A DNA stretch of 64,000 nt from an uncultured Bacteroidia bacterium (GTDB taxonomy: Bacteria > Bacteroidota > Bacteroidia > NS11-12g > UBA9320). A model generated the notes under the pieces. That model was not told the origin of the DNA and made no database searches. It was given only the letters and a program-made list of their open reading frames with translations. Below, one piece after another: positions 44,570 through 52,046 of this stretch (position 1 is the first letter of the stretch; each line of letters opens with the position of its first letter). Where the stretch lies: assembly GCA_943789165.1 (NCBI GenBank), contig CALSTB010000001.1, positions 397,113 to 461,112 of the forward strand. The letters run 5' to 3'. A program made the position numbers and the translations under genes.

Positions 44570-46198
44570 ATGAAAAAAATCACTTATCTATTTCTAATCA
44601 TTTTACTTCTGGTTGGATCCATTTGCCAAGCGTCAATTGAGATTGAACGCGTGGTTAAATTTAATGACACACATGAAAACACGGTTATTATTCCAAGTCG
44701 GTTTGGGGAATCGTTTATCGACGAAAACACTGACTTAAGTGCCTTACGTAATCTGGAAATTCACCATGTCGATTTAGTCTACACCTCTTTTAAACTTGCT
44801 GAAGGTTTTGACCAGCAGGCGTTAAATGAACAACGCATGCGGAAGCTAATTGCGCTTTTAGCACAAATTGGTAAAAAAGACCCATCATGGAGGGCTATTT
44901 GTCAAACGGGAGCATCAACAGTTGAAGATGCCAAAACCTATTTCCACGGCTTTATTCTACACGTAGGAGCCAACTTAAATTATGAAAGTCAAGCAAAGTT
45001 TTTTGAAAGCTTTCAGAAGAAACCAAGTACAAAAAAAGTAGACAATTCGAAGTCTACAACGCTTAAATTCTCATCTGGGACAACGATTGACATACCTACC
45101 AACGCGGTGGTCGACAAAAACGGAAAACCTGTCAAAGGTAAATATGACCTAGTCTATCAAGAATTTAGAGATGCTGCGGACATCGTTTTTTCTGGAATAC
45201 CAATGACCTACACATCATCAGGTACGGAATACAATTTTTCATCTGTTGGCATGTATGAAATACGTGCGAATCAGAACGGAAATGAATTACAATTAAACAA
45301 ACCTATTCAAATAGACTTCAATGCAACAGCGGTGAAAGACGATGTTGGTTTCTTTAAGATGGATGACAATACGGGTGAATGGGAAAAGATAGAGGATATC
45401 GAATTTAATAAAGAAGCCAAAATTGAGGGGGGATTTTTAAACGACATTAAGGAAGAAGAAGTTGGAGATGAATTTGTTATACAAAATGTACAGGCATCAG
45501 TTACTGACAGCGCCTATTCTTGGGCTTATTCTGATTGGAACAACCATCGGTATTACATCCTATCGTCAGCCACATTTGACGATTTCTTAGAACGGTTAGA
45601 TGTTTCTAAAGAACTCGCAGGTAAAGTAGTGAGCATGGATAAGTCCATTAAACACTTAAAAGTTGAATTGGCCAACGGCGCAGAGTTCAACAAAGAAATT
45701 GGTGAGTTATATGTTGGCAGATGGAACAACAACATGGAGCTTGGGAATATGGGAATGGACAATGATATGAACGCCACCTTGTTAAGAGGAGGTGGGGATG
45801 CCGGTCACACCTATCCTAAATTGGTTCGTGGTTTAAACTCTCCGAAGTTTGGCGTGTACAATTGTGACCAAATCTATCGAATTGGTCGTGCTCAAAATTT
45901 AACGCCAACTTATGTAGATGCAGCAACGGGTAAAGAAATTAAGAATAAGCATGTGGCTTGTGTAATGGATTTGACATACAATGGAGCGTTTAGTTTTTCA
46001 CCTAATTACGTAACATGTAATGTGGATGGCAAGAATGTAATCCTGTTGTTTACAAAAGATAAAAAAACGTACATGTTGGATGCGGAAGCGTTCGACAAGT
46101 TGGGTGTTGACCAAAACAGTCGTCCTGTTTTTGCCATGACCGATATGACAGATCAGCTAAAATCGAGTAAAGACTTAAGCCAACTTTTAAAACTATAA
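44570..46198 (+). CDS. Secreted ZU5-like protein of unknown function
   Basis: A signal peptide (MKKITYLFLIILLLVGSICQA) precedes a 520-residue protein without a T9SS tail. The central part (about 160-280; LKFSSGTTIDIPTNAVVDKNGKP, KYDLVYQEFRDAADIVFSGIP) resembles ZU5-like modules found in Bacteroidota surface proteins. The rest has no domain I recognise. I place the start at ATG 44570 (M of MKKITYL), four codons after the track start. It follows the dioxygenase gene by 58 bases and is ended by a terminator, so it may share their regulation. Confidence 0.72.
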   Translation: MKKITYLFLIILLLVGSICQASIEIERVVKFNDTHENTVIIPSRFGESFIDENTDLSALRNLEIHHVDLVYTSFKLAEGFDQQALNEQRMRKLIALLAQIGKKDPSWRAICQTGASTVEDAKTYFHGFILHVGANLNYESQAKFFESFQKKPSTKKVDNSKSTTLKFSSGTTIDIPTNAVVDKNGKPVKGKYDLVYQEFRDAADIVFSGIPMTYTSSGTEYNFSSVGMYEIRANQNGNELQLNKPIQIDFNATAVKDDVGFFKMDDNTGEWEKIEDIEFNKEAKIEGGFLNDIKEEEVGDEFVIQNVQASVTDSAYSWAYSDWNNHRYYILSSATFDDFLERLDVSKELAGKVVSMDKSIKHLKVELANGAEFNKEIGELYVGRWNNNMELGNMGMDNDMNATLLRGGGDAGHTYPKLVRGLNSPKFGVYNCDQIYRIGRAQNLTPTYVDAATGKEIKNKHVACVMDLTYNGAFSFSPNYVTCNVDGKNVILLFTKDKKTYMLDAEAFDKLGVDQNSRPVFAMTDMTDQLKSSKDLSQLLKL

Positions 46199-46262
46199 TG
46201 TGAGTAGATAACGTTCATCGGGCACATGAGCGTTGTTCAAAACATTTCTTTTCAATTAGGGT

Positions 46263-46290
46263 AAAGGCACTTGGCGACAAGTGCCTTTTT
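46263..46290 (+). terminator. Rho-independent terminator
   Basis: AAAGGCACTTG and CAAGTGCCTTT are perfect complements around a GCGA loop, followed by T residues. Confidence 0.95.
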
Positions 46291-46465
46291 GTTTTGGTAA
46301 ACAATTGAGGTTTGATAAGCTCATGCAGTTGTGCTGTGGGATGTTTATATTTGGATGATAGAGTTTAAAGACGTTTACAAATCGAAACAGTTCAAAGGAG
46401 AAGTGCACGTTTTAAGATAAAAGGAGACGTTTTGATCATCGAACACGTCATTAAGTAAAGAGGCT

Positions 46466-47995
46466 ATGAAAAAACTATTAATTTCAATCTTGGTATTTGC
46501 GATACATTTTTCCGCGAATGCACAAAATACTTGGAGTAACAACATTGCACAAATTGTGTACGACAATTGTTCAAACTGTCACAACCCAAATGGAATAGCC
46601 CCATTTTCACTTTTGACTTATACCGACGTTAAGCCTAATGTTTTTGGCATAAAAGCGAGTATTGAATCAGGTAGTATGCCTCCATGGATTGCGGATACAA
46701 AATATCAAAGCTATGCCCACGAACGCGTGTTGTCGACAGATGAGAAAGTAGCGATTATCGATTGGGTGAACAATGGCAGTCCGGAAGGCGAGGCAAGTAA
46801 AACGCCACCGCCTCCAGTATACGGCACAAAAGGATTTATCACACAAAAACCAGACTTAGAACTTAAAATGCCGGTATATGCAAGCAAGGCGACGGCTAAT
46901 GGTGATGATTACGTTTGTTTTTCAGTACCATCTGGGTTGACAAAGGATAAGAAGATTCGAGGTTTTGAAGTAATACCAGGGAATCACGCTATAGTCCACC
47001 ATGCTTTGGTTTATTTGGATGGAACTGGTAATTACCCAACTGATACCAATGCGGGAGTTTGTACAGGACCAACCAAAGGATTGATTGGTGGTTACGTTCC
47101 CGGATCTCCTCCAACCGTATTTCCAACCAATGGGTCGGATTTTAATCTAGGTTTTACAGTACAAGCAGGCTCCAATATTGTATTGGCAATGCATTATCCA
47201 GAAGGGTCATTTGGTAAAGTCGATAGCACCATGATTCGGTTTTGGTTTTACGACGATGAGATTTCCATACGTGAGCTCAGTACCAATCCACTAATAGAAA
47301 ACTGGCAATTTTTGCTACCTGCAAATAAGGAAACGAACGTGAATGCGACCAGAAACATTGGCAATAATGATTATTCTATGTTAAGCGTATTCCCCCATAT
47401 GCATTTATTAGGAAGTAAAATTGGGTCATATGCCATTACGCCAACGAATGACACTATTCGGTTTGTGAACATTCCACACTGGGATTTTGAGTGGCAAGAG
47501 TTCCTGTTTTTTGAGAAGATTAAAAAGCTTCCCAAAAACAGTACTATCTATGGATATGGAACGTACGACAACACGAGTAAGAATACACACAACCCAAACA
47601 ATCCACCAGTGCTTGTTAGGCCTGGACTGAACACGACAGATGAAATGTTTCTCATTTACTTTCATTATTTGCCGTATCAGGCCGGTGATGAAGATAGAGA
47701 CATTGAGGCGCTGACAAGTTTGGGAATAGGAGACTACAACTCTCTGAATGTTGCGGTATACCCCAATCCGTCTTCTGACATAATTAATTTCCGTCTGCCG
47801 GAAGAAAGTTACGGTTCCATGCAGTTACGGATTTTTGATGTCAATGGACAAATGGTGTATGAACATAAACCGACTACTCAAAGTACGAATGAATTGTCGT
47901 GGGACATTCCTGAAGGAATAGAAGCAGGTGTCTATTTTTATTCGATGAATGTAGATGGTACGCTGGCTAGCGGGTCATTTATGATACAGCGATAA
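46466..47995 (+). CDS. Cytochrome c / copper type II monooxygenase fusion with T9SS tail
   Basis: After a signal peptide (MKKLLISILVFAIHFSANAQ), residues 22-100 form a cytochrome c domain with CSNCH and a possible axial Met in SGSMPPWIAD. Residues 140-420 match the two halves of copper ascorbate-dependent monooxygenases such as PHM: PGNHAIVHHALVYLD and LAMHYPEG (CuH side), FPHMHLLG and TTDEMFLIYFHY (CuM side, with the Met ligand). A T9SS sorting domain (VAVYPNPSSDIINF) ends the 509-residue protein. Such enzymes hydroxylate aliphatic or peptide substrates; the fused heme domain would supply electrons. The substrate is unknown. Confidence 0.86.
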   Translation: MKKLLISILVFAIHFSANAQNTWSNNIAQIVYDNCSNCHNPNGIAPFSLLTYTDVKPNVFGIKASIESGSMPPWIADTKYQSYAHERVLSTDEKVAIIDWVNNGSPEGEASKTPPPPVYGTKGFITQKPDLELKMPVYASKATANGDDYVCFSVPSGLTKDKKIRGFEVIPGNHAIVHHALVYLDGTGNYPTDTNAGVCTGPTKGLIGGYVPGSPPTVFPTNGSDFNLGFTVQAGSNIVLAMHYPEGSFGKVDSTMIRFWFYDDEISIRELSTNPLIENWQFLLPANKETNVNATRNIGNNDYSMLSVFPHMHLLGSKIGSYAITPTNDTIRFVNIPHWDFEWQEFLFFEKIKKLPKNSTIYGYGTYDNTSKNTHNPNNPPVLVRPGLNTTDEMFLIYFHYLPYQAGDEDRDIEALTSLGIGDYNSLNVAVYPNPSSDIINFRLPEESYGSMQLRIFDVNGQMVYEHKPTTQSTNELSWDIPEGIEAGVYFYSMNVDGTLASGSFMIQR

Positions 47996-48040
47996 GGACA
48001 AAATTCTAAAAAGGATAGATTTCTTATAGGGGTGTTTTAT

Positions 48041-48817
48041 GGTTCTGTCGCGTTAATCTTAGTAAATAGCGAAACGATTAATTTGCGACCATGAACTACA
48101 AACACCATCGATATCCCAAATCTATAATTCTTCAAGCGGTATATTTCAAGTTGAGATTTACATTGAGCTATCGCGACGTTGAAGAAATATTGAGAATTAG
48201 AGGTGTGAGAGTAGACCACTCAACAATTCAAAGATGGGTCTTTAAGTTCTCTCCTATTGTTGAAGCCAATATGCACAATCGGAAAAAGCAGGTTTGTGAT
48301 AGTTGGAGGATGGATGAGACCTACATAAAAGTGGGTGGTAATGATAGATATCTTTATCGAGCGGTTGATAAATATGGAAACACAGTTGATTTTCTGTTAA
48401 CCAAGCGAAGAATGAAGGGTTCGGCTCAGAAGTTTTTAAACAAGGCTATAGGGAATAACGACAAACCAAGGATAATCAACATTGACAAGAGTGGAGCGAA
48501 TACAGCAGGGATACGTACAATTAATAAACGAAGTCTTTCACTAAAGAAGATAAAGATAAGACGAGTTAAGTATCTAAATAATATTGTTGAACAGGATCAT
48601 CGGACTATTAAAAGGCGAATAGCAATAAGTACAGGATTCAAGGAATTTGAATCAGCCCAACGAACGTTGGCTGGAATAGAAATCATCAATATTATCAGAA
48701 AGAATCAACTCAAAGATTCAAGATCAAGTTGGTTTAACACATTTAAATCTTTAGCAGCTTGATGAAAAGTGAAATCCCTCTACTTTTGGATACTAGAGGG
48801 ATTAACGCGACAGTACC
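48041..48817 (+). mobile_element. IS6-family insertion sequence, complete
   Basis: A 777-base element is bounded by 18-base terminal inverted repeats (GGTTCTGTCGCGTTAATC on the left; complement of the right end GGTACTGTCGCGTTAATC, one mismatch). It carries one intact transposase gene. The flanks (TGTTTTAT on the left, TAAAAAAG on the right) do not match, so the 8-base target duplication typical of the family is missing. Its right end adjoins copy A of the integrase-tail repeat. Confidence 0.92.
48091..48762 (+). CDS. IS6-family transposase
   Basis: The 223-residue DDE transposase shows KLRFTLSYRDVEEILRIRG, then the catalytic residues in SWRMDETYIKVGG (D), NIDKSGANTAG (D) and NNIVEQDHRTIKRR (E). 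A start at ATG 48091 gives the usual family length. It is intact and lies inside the 777-base element, so the element may be capable of moving. Confidence 0.95.
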   Translation: MNYKHHRYPKSIILQAVYFKLRFTLSYRDVEEILRIRGVRVDHSTIQRWVFKFSPIVEANMHNRKKQVCDSWRMDETYIKVGGNDRYLYRAVDKYGNTVDFLLTKRRMKGSAQKFLNKAIGNNDKPRIINIDKSGANTAGIRTINKRSLSLKKIKIRRVKYLNNIVEQDHRTIKRRIAISTGFKEFESAQRTLAGIEIINIIRKNQLKDSRSSWFNTFKSLAA

Positions 48818-48956
48818 TAAAAAAGGGGCGTAACCAGTCACACCCAAAGGAATAAACCCTTATTATGAGGCGGAAATTAAATGATAAAGTACATCATTGT
48901 GCATTGAAGTCTCCAAAAGGTGGTTTTGAATCTCCCACCGTTTTGCAACTTTGGGT
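48816..48956 (+). repeat. Copy A of the recombinase-tail/leader repeat (141 bases)
   Basis: The segment starts CCTAAAAAAGGGGCGTAACC at the right end of the IS and continues with AAAGGAATAAACCCTTATTA to the TTTGGGT before the ATG at 48957. It resembles copy B at 50963-51109, with about 70 percent identity by eye. In copy B the same sequence encodes the last codons of a tyrosine recombinase and then a promoter. Here the reading frame has shifted by one base and the 5' part is missing at the IS junction. Confidence 0.75.
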
Positions 48957-49007
48957 ATGAAAAAAATACCAATAATTGCGATTGCCTCAACTAGTGCTGA
49001 CGCATAA
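48957..49007 (+). pseudogene. Leader-like 16-codon remnant of a secreted-protein gene
   Basis: ATG at 48957 opens a 16-residue frame (MKKIPIIAIASTSADA) that looks like the start of a signal peptide and ends at TAA. It occupies the same position after repeat A that the secreted protein gene at 51110 occupies after repeat B. It is probably the stump of a lost cassette gene. Confidence 0.45.
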
Positions 49008-49022
49008 CCCCTTTTTTAGTAC
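49003..49022 (-). repeat. Inverted copy of the CTAAAAAAGGGG repeat core
   Basis: Read on the minus strand this is ACTAAAAAAGGGGTTATGCG, matching the core CTAAAAAAGGGGCGTAAC of copies A and B. It may mark an inverted end or an old recombination junction. Confidence 0.5.
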
Positions 49023-49080
49023 CCTAAACAAAACATAGGGAAGAACTAATATGAACCACCAATTGATGTTAATGAATAAA

Positions 49081-50160
49081 TTACTTTAAAAACTTCTTGA
49101 AGTAGATTATATTACGATTACGGTCTCTTAGCACCAGAACATAGCTTCCTTTTGGCAAAGCAGATACATCCACAACATTAGATTCAAGTGCATTCTCTAT
49201 CATATTTTGCCCCAAATAATTCAGTATCGCATAGGAGTCTATACTTAAATTAGAATGACTTATAGTAATTTGATGTTGAGCTGGATTAGGATAAAGTCTA
49301 ACTTTGCTACTAGAAAACTCAGACATACTAGCTCCTATACTTGTATCCGATTGCTCGGGCATCCATATTGCGCCAATACTATCACCCCATAAATATTCAG
49401 CTAGTTCAGGATAATCAATAAAAGGATTGCGGTTGTGCTGGTAAAAGCTATCGATGATGTTATTTCTATTACGTTCCCAGTTGCTAACTGTATCAATCCT
49501 ATTCCAATGAAGGAGTGTGTTTAAGCGAGCTTGTAAGGGACTTTGGTCGGTATTGTTAAGTAATGTATTAGTCAACTCTAAATCAGGCTCAGAGCCTTCT
49601 CCTTCGTATCTGACAGCCATATAGAATATCATTCGTGCTACATCTCCTTTGACTGCGTCAGGTGGTTCAAATGTCCATAAATCAGCATCACGCTTAGACC
49701 CTGTATTAAAGCCATTATCTATTACATCTACGCAAGTAATGCACGTATCGAAATTTCTATTATTCCTTGTGGAGTTGACACTAATGTCACAAGGTCTTAA
49801 ATGATGAACATCTGTCCCTGCACCGTTGCTTGTGCCAAAATCTCCTCTAGATTTTGCCCAAACGTGTTCCCGACTCCAGCCAGACCCACTATTATACTCT
49901 TGTGCAGCATCAACACTCCTCTGTGAATATATTAAGATAACATTATTTGCATTGGCAGTGTCCTTATCTGTGTGTTTAAGAATATCCCATACATCTGTTG
50001 ATGATGCGGTATAGGTAAATTCTGTATGATTCTTAATTATTTGATTCAGTTCAAACTTCAATGAGTCATCCTGCTTGTTATGAGCAGGTAGATAGTAAGT
50101 ACTGTCCTGTGCAGAAAGTACGTTTGGGATAAGAAGTAAAGAGAATATAATGAATTTCAC
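49081..50160 (-). CDS. Secreted endonuclease I family nuclease with T9SS tail
   Basis: After a signal peptide (MKFIIFSLLLIPNVLSAQ), the 359-residue protein has the endonuclease I/BSn-type catalytic core: YNSGSGWSREHVWAKSRGDFG with the catalytic His, GTDVHHLRPCDISVNSTRNN with the metal-site residues, and ARMIFYMAVRYEGE. A type A sorting domain (KVRLYPNPAQHQITISHSNL) follows at about 285-359. The enzyme degrades extracellular DNA or RNA. It sits in the minus orientation between integrase-tail repeats, as a cargo gene. Confidence 0.9.
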   Translation of the reverse strand: MKFIIFSLLLIPNVLSAQDSTYYLPAHNKQDDSLKFELNQIIKNHTEFTYTASSTDVWDILKHTDKDTANANNVILIYSQRSVDAAQEYNSGSGWSREHVWAKSRGDFGTSNGAGTDVHHLRPCDISVNSTRNNRNFDTCITCVDVIDNGFNTGSKRDADLWTFEPPDAVKGDVARMIFYMAVRYEGEGSEPDLELTNTLLNNTDQSPLQARLNTLLHWNRIDTVSNWERNRNNIIDSFYQHNRNPFIDYPELAEYLWGDSIGAIWMPEQSDTSIGASMSEFSSSKVRLYPNPAQHQITISHSNLSIDSYAILNYLGQNMIENALESNVVDVSALPKGSYVLVLRDRNRNIIYFKKFLK

Positions 50161-50171
50161 GAGGTAAAGAT

Positions 50172-50468
50172 ATTATTAAATCCAGGCTATTACCAATTGA
50201 CTGTATACCGTCAGGAAAGAGTGAACCCCATAATGGAGACTATTTTAAGACCCTTTGGAGTCGATTTAAGAAACAATCAGAGTTGATTGAGGAAGGACAG
50301 ACATTGTACTCCTTCAGACATTCAGGAGCTATTGATATATTTAAGCGCACAGGGTCACTTAGTACACTTCAGAAGGCAATGGGGCACTCATCCCTCAATG
50401 TTAGTTTAACCTACCTCAGAGGACTTGAGATAGCCGAGCTGACTGAGGAGGATATGCCGGTGGTTTAG
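50172..50468 (+). pseudogene. Truncated tyrosine recombinase (C-terminal catalytic part)
   Basis: The frame from 50172 encodes about 98 residues ending at TAG 50466-50468. It contains TLYSFRHSGAIDIFK (Box II start with the HxxR-like H, though the R is replaced by G), LQKAMGHSSLNVSLTYLRG (Box II His and the catalytic Tyr), and the tail LEIAELTEEDMPVV. The N-terminal half of the integrase is absent, starting at the endonuclease gene border. The final VV-TAG differs from the copy at 50895, where the same sequence continues through WHKLKRG. This is a remnant left by insertion of a cassette into the integrase 3' end. Confidence 0.78.
50406..50461 (+). repeat. Direct repeat, left copy of the putative recombinase attachment segment
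   Basis: This 56-base segment (ending GAGGAGGATATGCCGGT) matches 50895-50950 at 51 of 56 positions, with a 38-base core at 37 of 38. It covers the catalytic-tyrosine region of the recombinase gene. The two copies flank the lipoprotein gene at a period of 489 bases. Confidence 0.8.
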
Positions 50469-50857
50469 TTACACTTAGAATTTAATCTATGTAAACTATA
50501 TTTTGGCGTTTCAAAATATGCTTCCCCACCATCACATTCAAAAGTAATGGGCGTAATTAATTCATTCCCAAAGTTCAAATCAACTCTGAGTGTATCGTTA
50601 ATAAAAGTGTAATTATTAGTTCCCGGTAAGGCGTTTGTATCACCCGCCTGAAAGGTATTATAAAGTGAATCGCAGTTATCGTCAATACAATAGTACGTAT
50701 ATCTTATGCCATTTTCATAGATATACATTGTATTTAGGTTGTTTCCTTGATACGTCCATTTACCTTCAATAGTATAAGTCGGTAATGGATTGTCTTCAGT
50801 ATCATCACTACCACAAGCGAAGAAGAATACAAGGGAGATTAAAAGTAAATTTCTCAT
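50465..50857 (-). CDS. Small lipoprotein (cassette cargo)
   Basis: The 130-residue protein begins MRNLLLISLVFFFACGSDD, a lipoprotein signal with the cysteine in FFACG. The rest is a small lipocalin-like/unknown domain (IEGKWTYQGNNLNTMYIYENG). The gene lies on the minus strand exactly between the two 56-base recombinase-tail repeats and nearly fills the interval. No catalytic motif is seen. It reads like a gene carried by a mobile cassette. Confidence 0.75.
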   Translation of the reverse strand: MRNLLLISLVFFFACGSDDTEDNPLPTYTIEGKWTYQGNNLNTMYIYENGIRYTYYCIDDNCDSLYNTFQAGDTNALPGTNNYTFINDTLRVDLNFGNELITPITFECDGGEAYFETPKYSLHRLNSKCN

Positions 50858-50894
50858 AAATTGAATTTATAAAACGAAAATAAATAATAAATAA

Positions 50895-50950
50895 TTAACC
50901 TACTTGAGGGGTCTTGAGATAGCTGAGCTGACTGAGGAGGATATGCCGGT
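50895..50950 (+). repeat. Direct repeat, right copy of the putative recombinase attachment segment
   Basis: This segment is the partner of 50406-50461 (91 percent identical). Downstream the frame runs on through ATGCCGGTAGTATGGCATAA to an intact-looking end, KLKRGVTMTSHPKGIN, so this is the fuller recombinase tail. Confidence 0.8.
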
Positions 50951-50962
50951 AGTATGGCATAA

Positions 50963-51109
50963 ACTAAAAAGGGGCGTAACCATGACATCACACCCCAAAG
51001 GAATAAACCCTTATTATGAGAGCAGAATTTAAATGAGATTTATCAGAATTGAACGTCGAAGTCTCCAATAGAATACTAATAATCTCCAAACGTTTTATAA
51101 CTTTGGGTA
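50963..51109 (+). repeat. Copy B of the recombinase-tail/leader repeat with promoter box
   Basis: The segment begins ACTAAAAAGGGGCGTAACC and ends directly before ATG 51110. It contains the last recombinase codons (to TAA at 51030-51032) and then a non-coding leader with TAACTTTG at 51098-51105, an exact match to the TAnnTTTG box. In copy A the corresponding bases read CAACTTTG, so the promoter there has lost its T. Confidence 0.72.
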
Positions 51110-51505
51110 ATGAGAACCATTCTAATAATGCTGTCAGTCTTATTATCTTATTCGACACAAGCACAAGTAATACCTCCAAAGAAAGCCAGTAAGATAGTTG
51201 TAACACTAGATTCAAACGCTTTTAACACTTCGTACAAGTTTCTAATAGAAAAGGGGTTCACAATCGACAAAGCAGATCGAGACTTAGGACTCATTAAAAC
51301 AGTCAAAAGAGACATGCACACCATCAATGTCAACATCTTAGATTCGACAGTTTATTACTCCGTTACGTTTGTAACGTTAGTGGGTCTTACACTAGAACCC
51401 ATGACCATTGAGGCTTGTTGGTGTGGTATCTTAGGCGATTACCGAAAGAAGTACTTTAAGAAGCTCATAGCCCTATTCGAGGGTAAAGAGTACACATTCA
51501 AATAG
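51110..51505 (+). CDS. Small secreted protein of unknown function (cassette cargo)
   Basis: The 131-residue product starts MRTILIMLSVLLSYSTQAQ, a signal peptide, followed by a roughly 110-residue alpha/beta domain (KKASKIVVTLDSNAFNTSYK, YFKKLIALFEGKEY) without a recognised family. Two cysteines in EACWCGILGD could form a disulfide or bind a metal. The gene begins immediately after repeat B, with a -7 box only 4 bases upstream of ATG, suggesting a leaderless mRNA. Confidence 0.65.
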   Translation: MRTILIMLSVLLSYSTQAQVIPPKKASKIVVTLDSNAFNTSYKFLIEKGFTIDKADRDLGLIKTVKRDMHTINVNILDSTVYYSVTFVTLVGLTLEPMTIEACWCGILGDYRKKYFKKLIALFEGKEYTFK

Positions 51506-51536
51506 TACCATGAGATAACTGTATTGAGTTAAAAAT

Positions 51537-51768
51537 AAACCAAGCTATCCCTCTGTTTAAGCATTGGCAAAATCAAAAATTCTTAACAAAAGCTCCTGTC
51601 GAGTTTAAACTGATTACAGAAAAATTCATTGTTGAAACCAAGCTATCCATCTATTTATTTATTGCCACGTTTTGAAATTGAGGGGGTAGGCGCGCCTTCG
51701 AAAGATAATTAGTTTTCAAATAAATAAACCAAGCAATCCACCTATTTATTCACTGTCAAATTCAAAAA
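51537..51768 (+). repeat. Three diverged copies of a roughly 42-base repeat in a 541-base gene-free stretch
   Basis: Copies begin at 51537, 51635 and 51726 and share AACCAAGC[T/A]ATCC, followed by a T-rich CTATTTATTTATTG-like segment and CAAATTCAAAAA. Spacing is 98 and 91 bases and copies are imperfect. The surrounding 51506-52046 stretch contains no supported gene. This does not have the regular spacer lengths of a CRISPR array. Confidence 0.6.
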
Positions 51769-51840
51769 AGTGCTGAGAAGAAAAGCGCAAGAAAGTAAAG
51801 GTAGAAAACAAGTTATTGTAGGCTATATGTAACCACAAAA

Positions 51841-51878
51841 AAAGCAACTCCTTGATAATTAAAGAGTTGCTTTGCTTT
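51841..51878 (+). terminator. Rho-independent-type terminator
   Basis: AAAGCAACTC and GAGTTGCTTT form a 10-base-pair perfect stem with a 13-base loop and a following TGCTTT tract. It is well placed to stop transcription before the flavin-reductase gene. Confidence 0.75.
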
Positions 51879-51882
51879 AAGA

Positions 51883-51914
51883 GTAGCGGGGAGCAGAATG
51901 TTATCGAATTTTTG
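51883..51914 (+). repeat. Dispersed GTAGNGGGGARCAGAATG repeat, copy 1
   Basis: GTAGCGGGGAGCAGAATG is followed by TTATCGAATTTTTG. Similar units occur at 53635 and 53743; copies 1 and 3 directly follow a terminator. Together they bracket the flavin-reductase/DUF2452 gene pair. Confidence 0.6.
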
Positions 51915-52046
51915 TTGCAGAGGCGGAAAATTTTGACATGCCATAAGCGTAACGTATTAATTCACGGAGATAAGATTTGAAGCACATTTTTGTAAAAACA
52001 AATTAAACTGGCTGATGTTTTTATTAAGGATTAATCATAAAGCCGT

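Noticed and set aside
48816-51109. Possible integron cassette array with attC sites
   Set aside because: No RYYYAAC/GTTRRRY core pairs and no integron integrase; the repeats are coding ends of a tyrosine recombinase.
50987-51215. Minus-strand 75-residue ORF over the cassette leader
   Set aside because: It lies across the recombinase tail and the secreted-protein start and has no supporting features.
51537-51768. Possible CRISPR array
   Set aside because: Only three diverged copies with unequal spacing; no leader, no cas genes, and the repeat is not palindromic.
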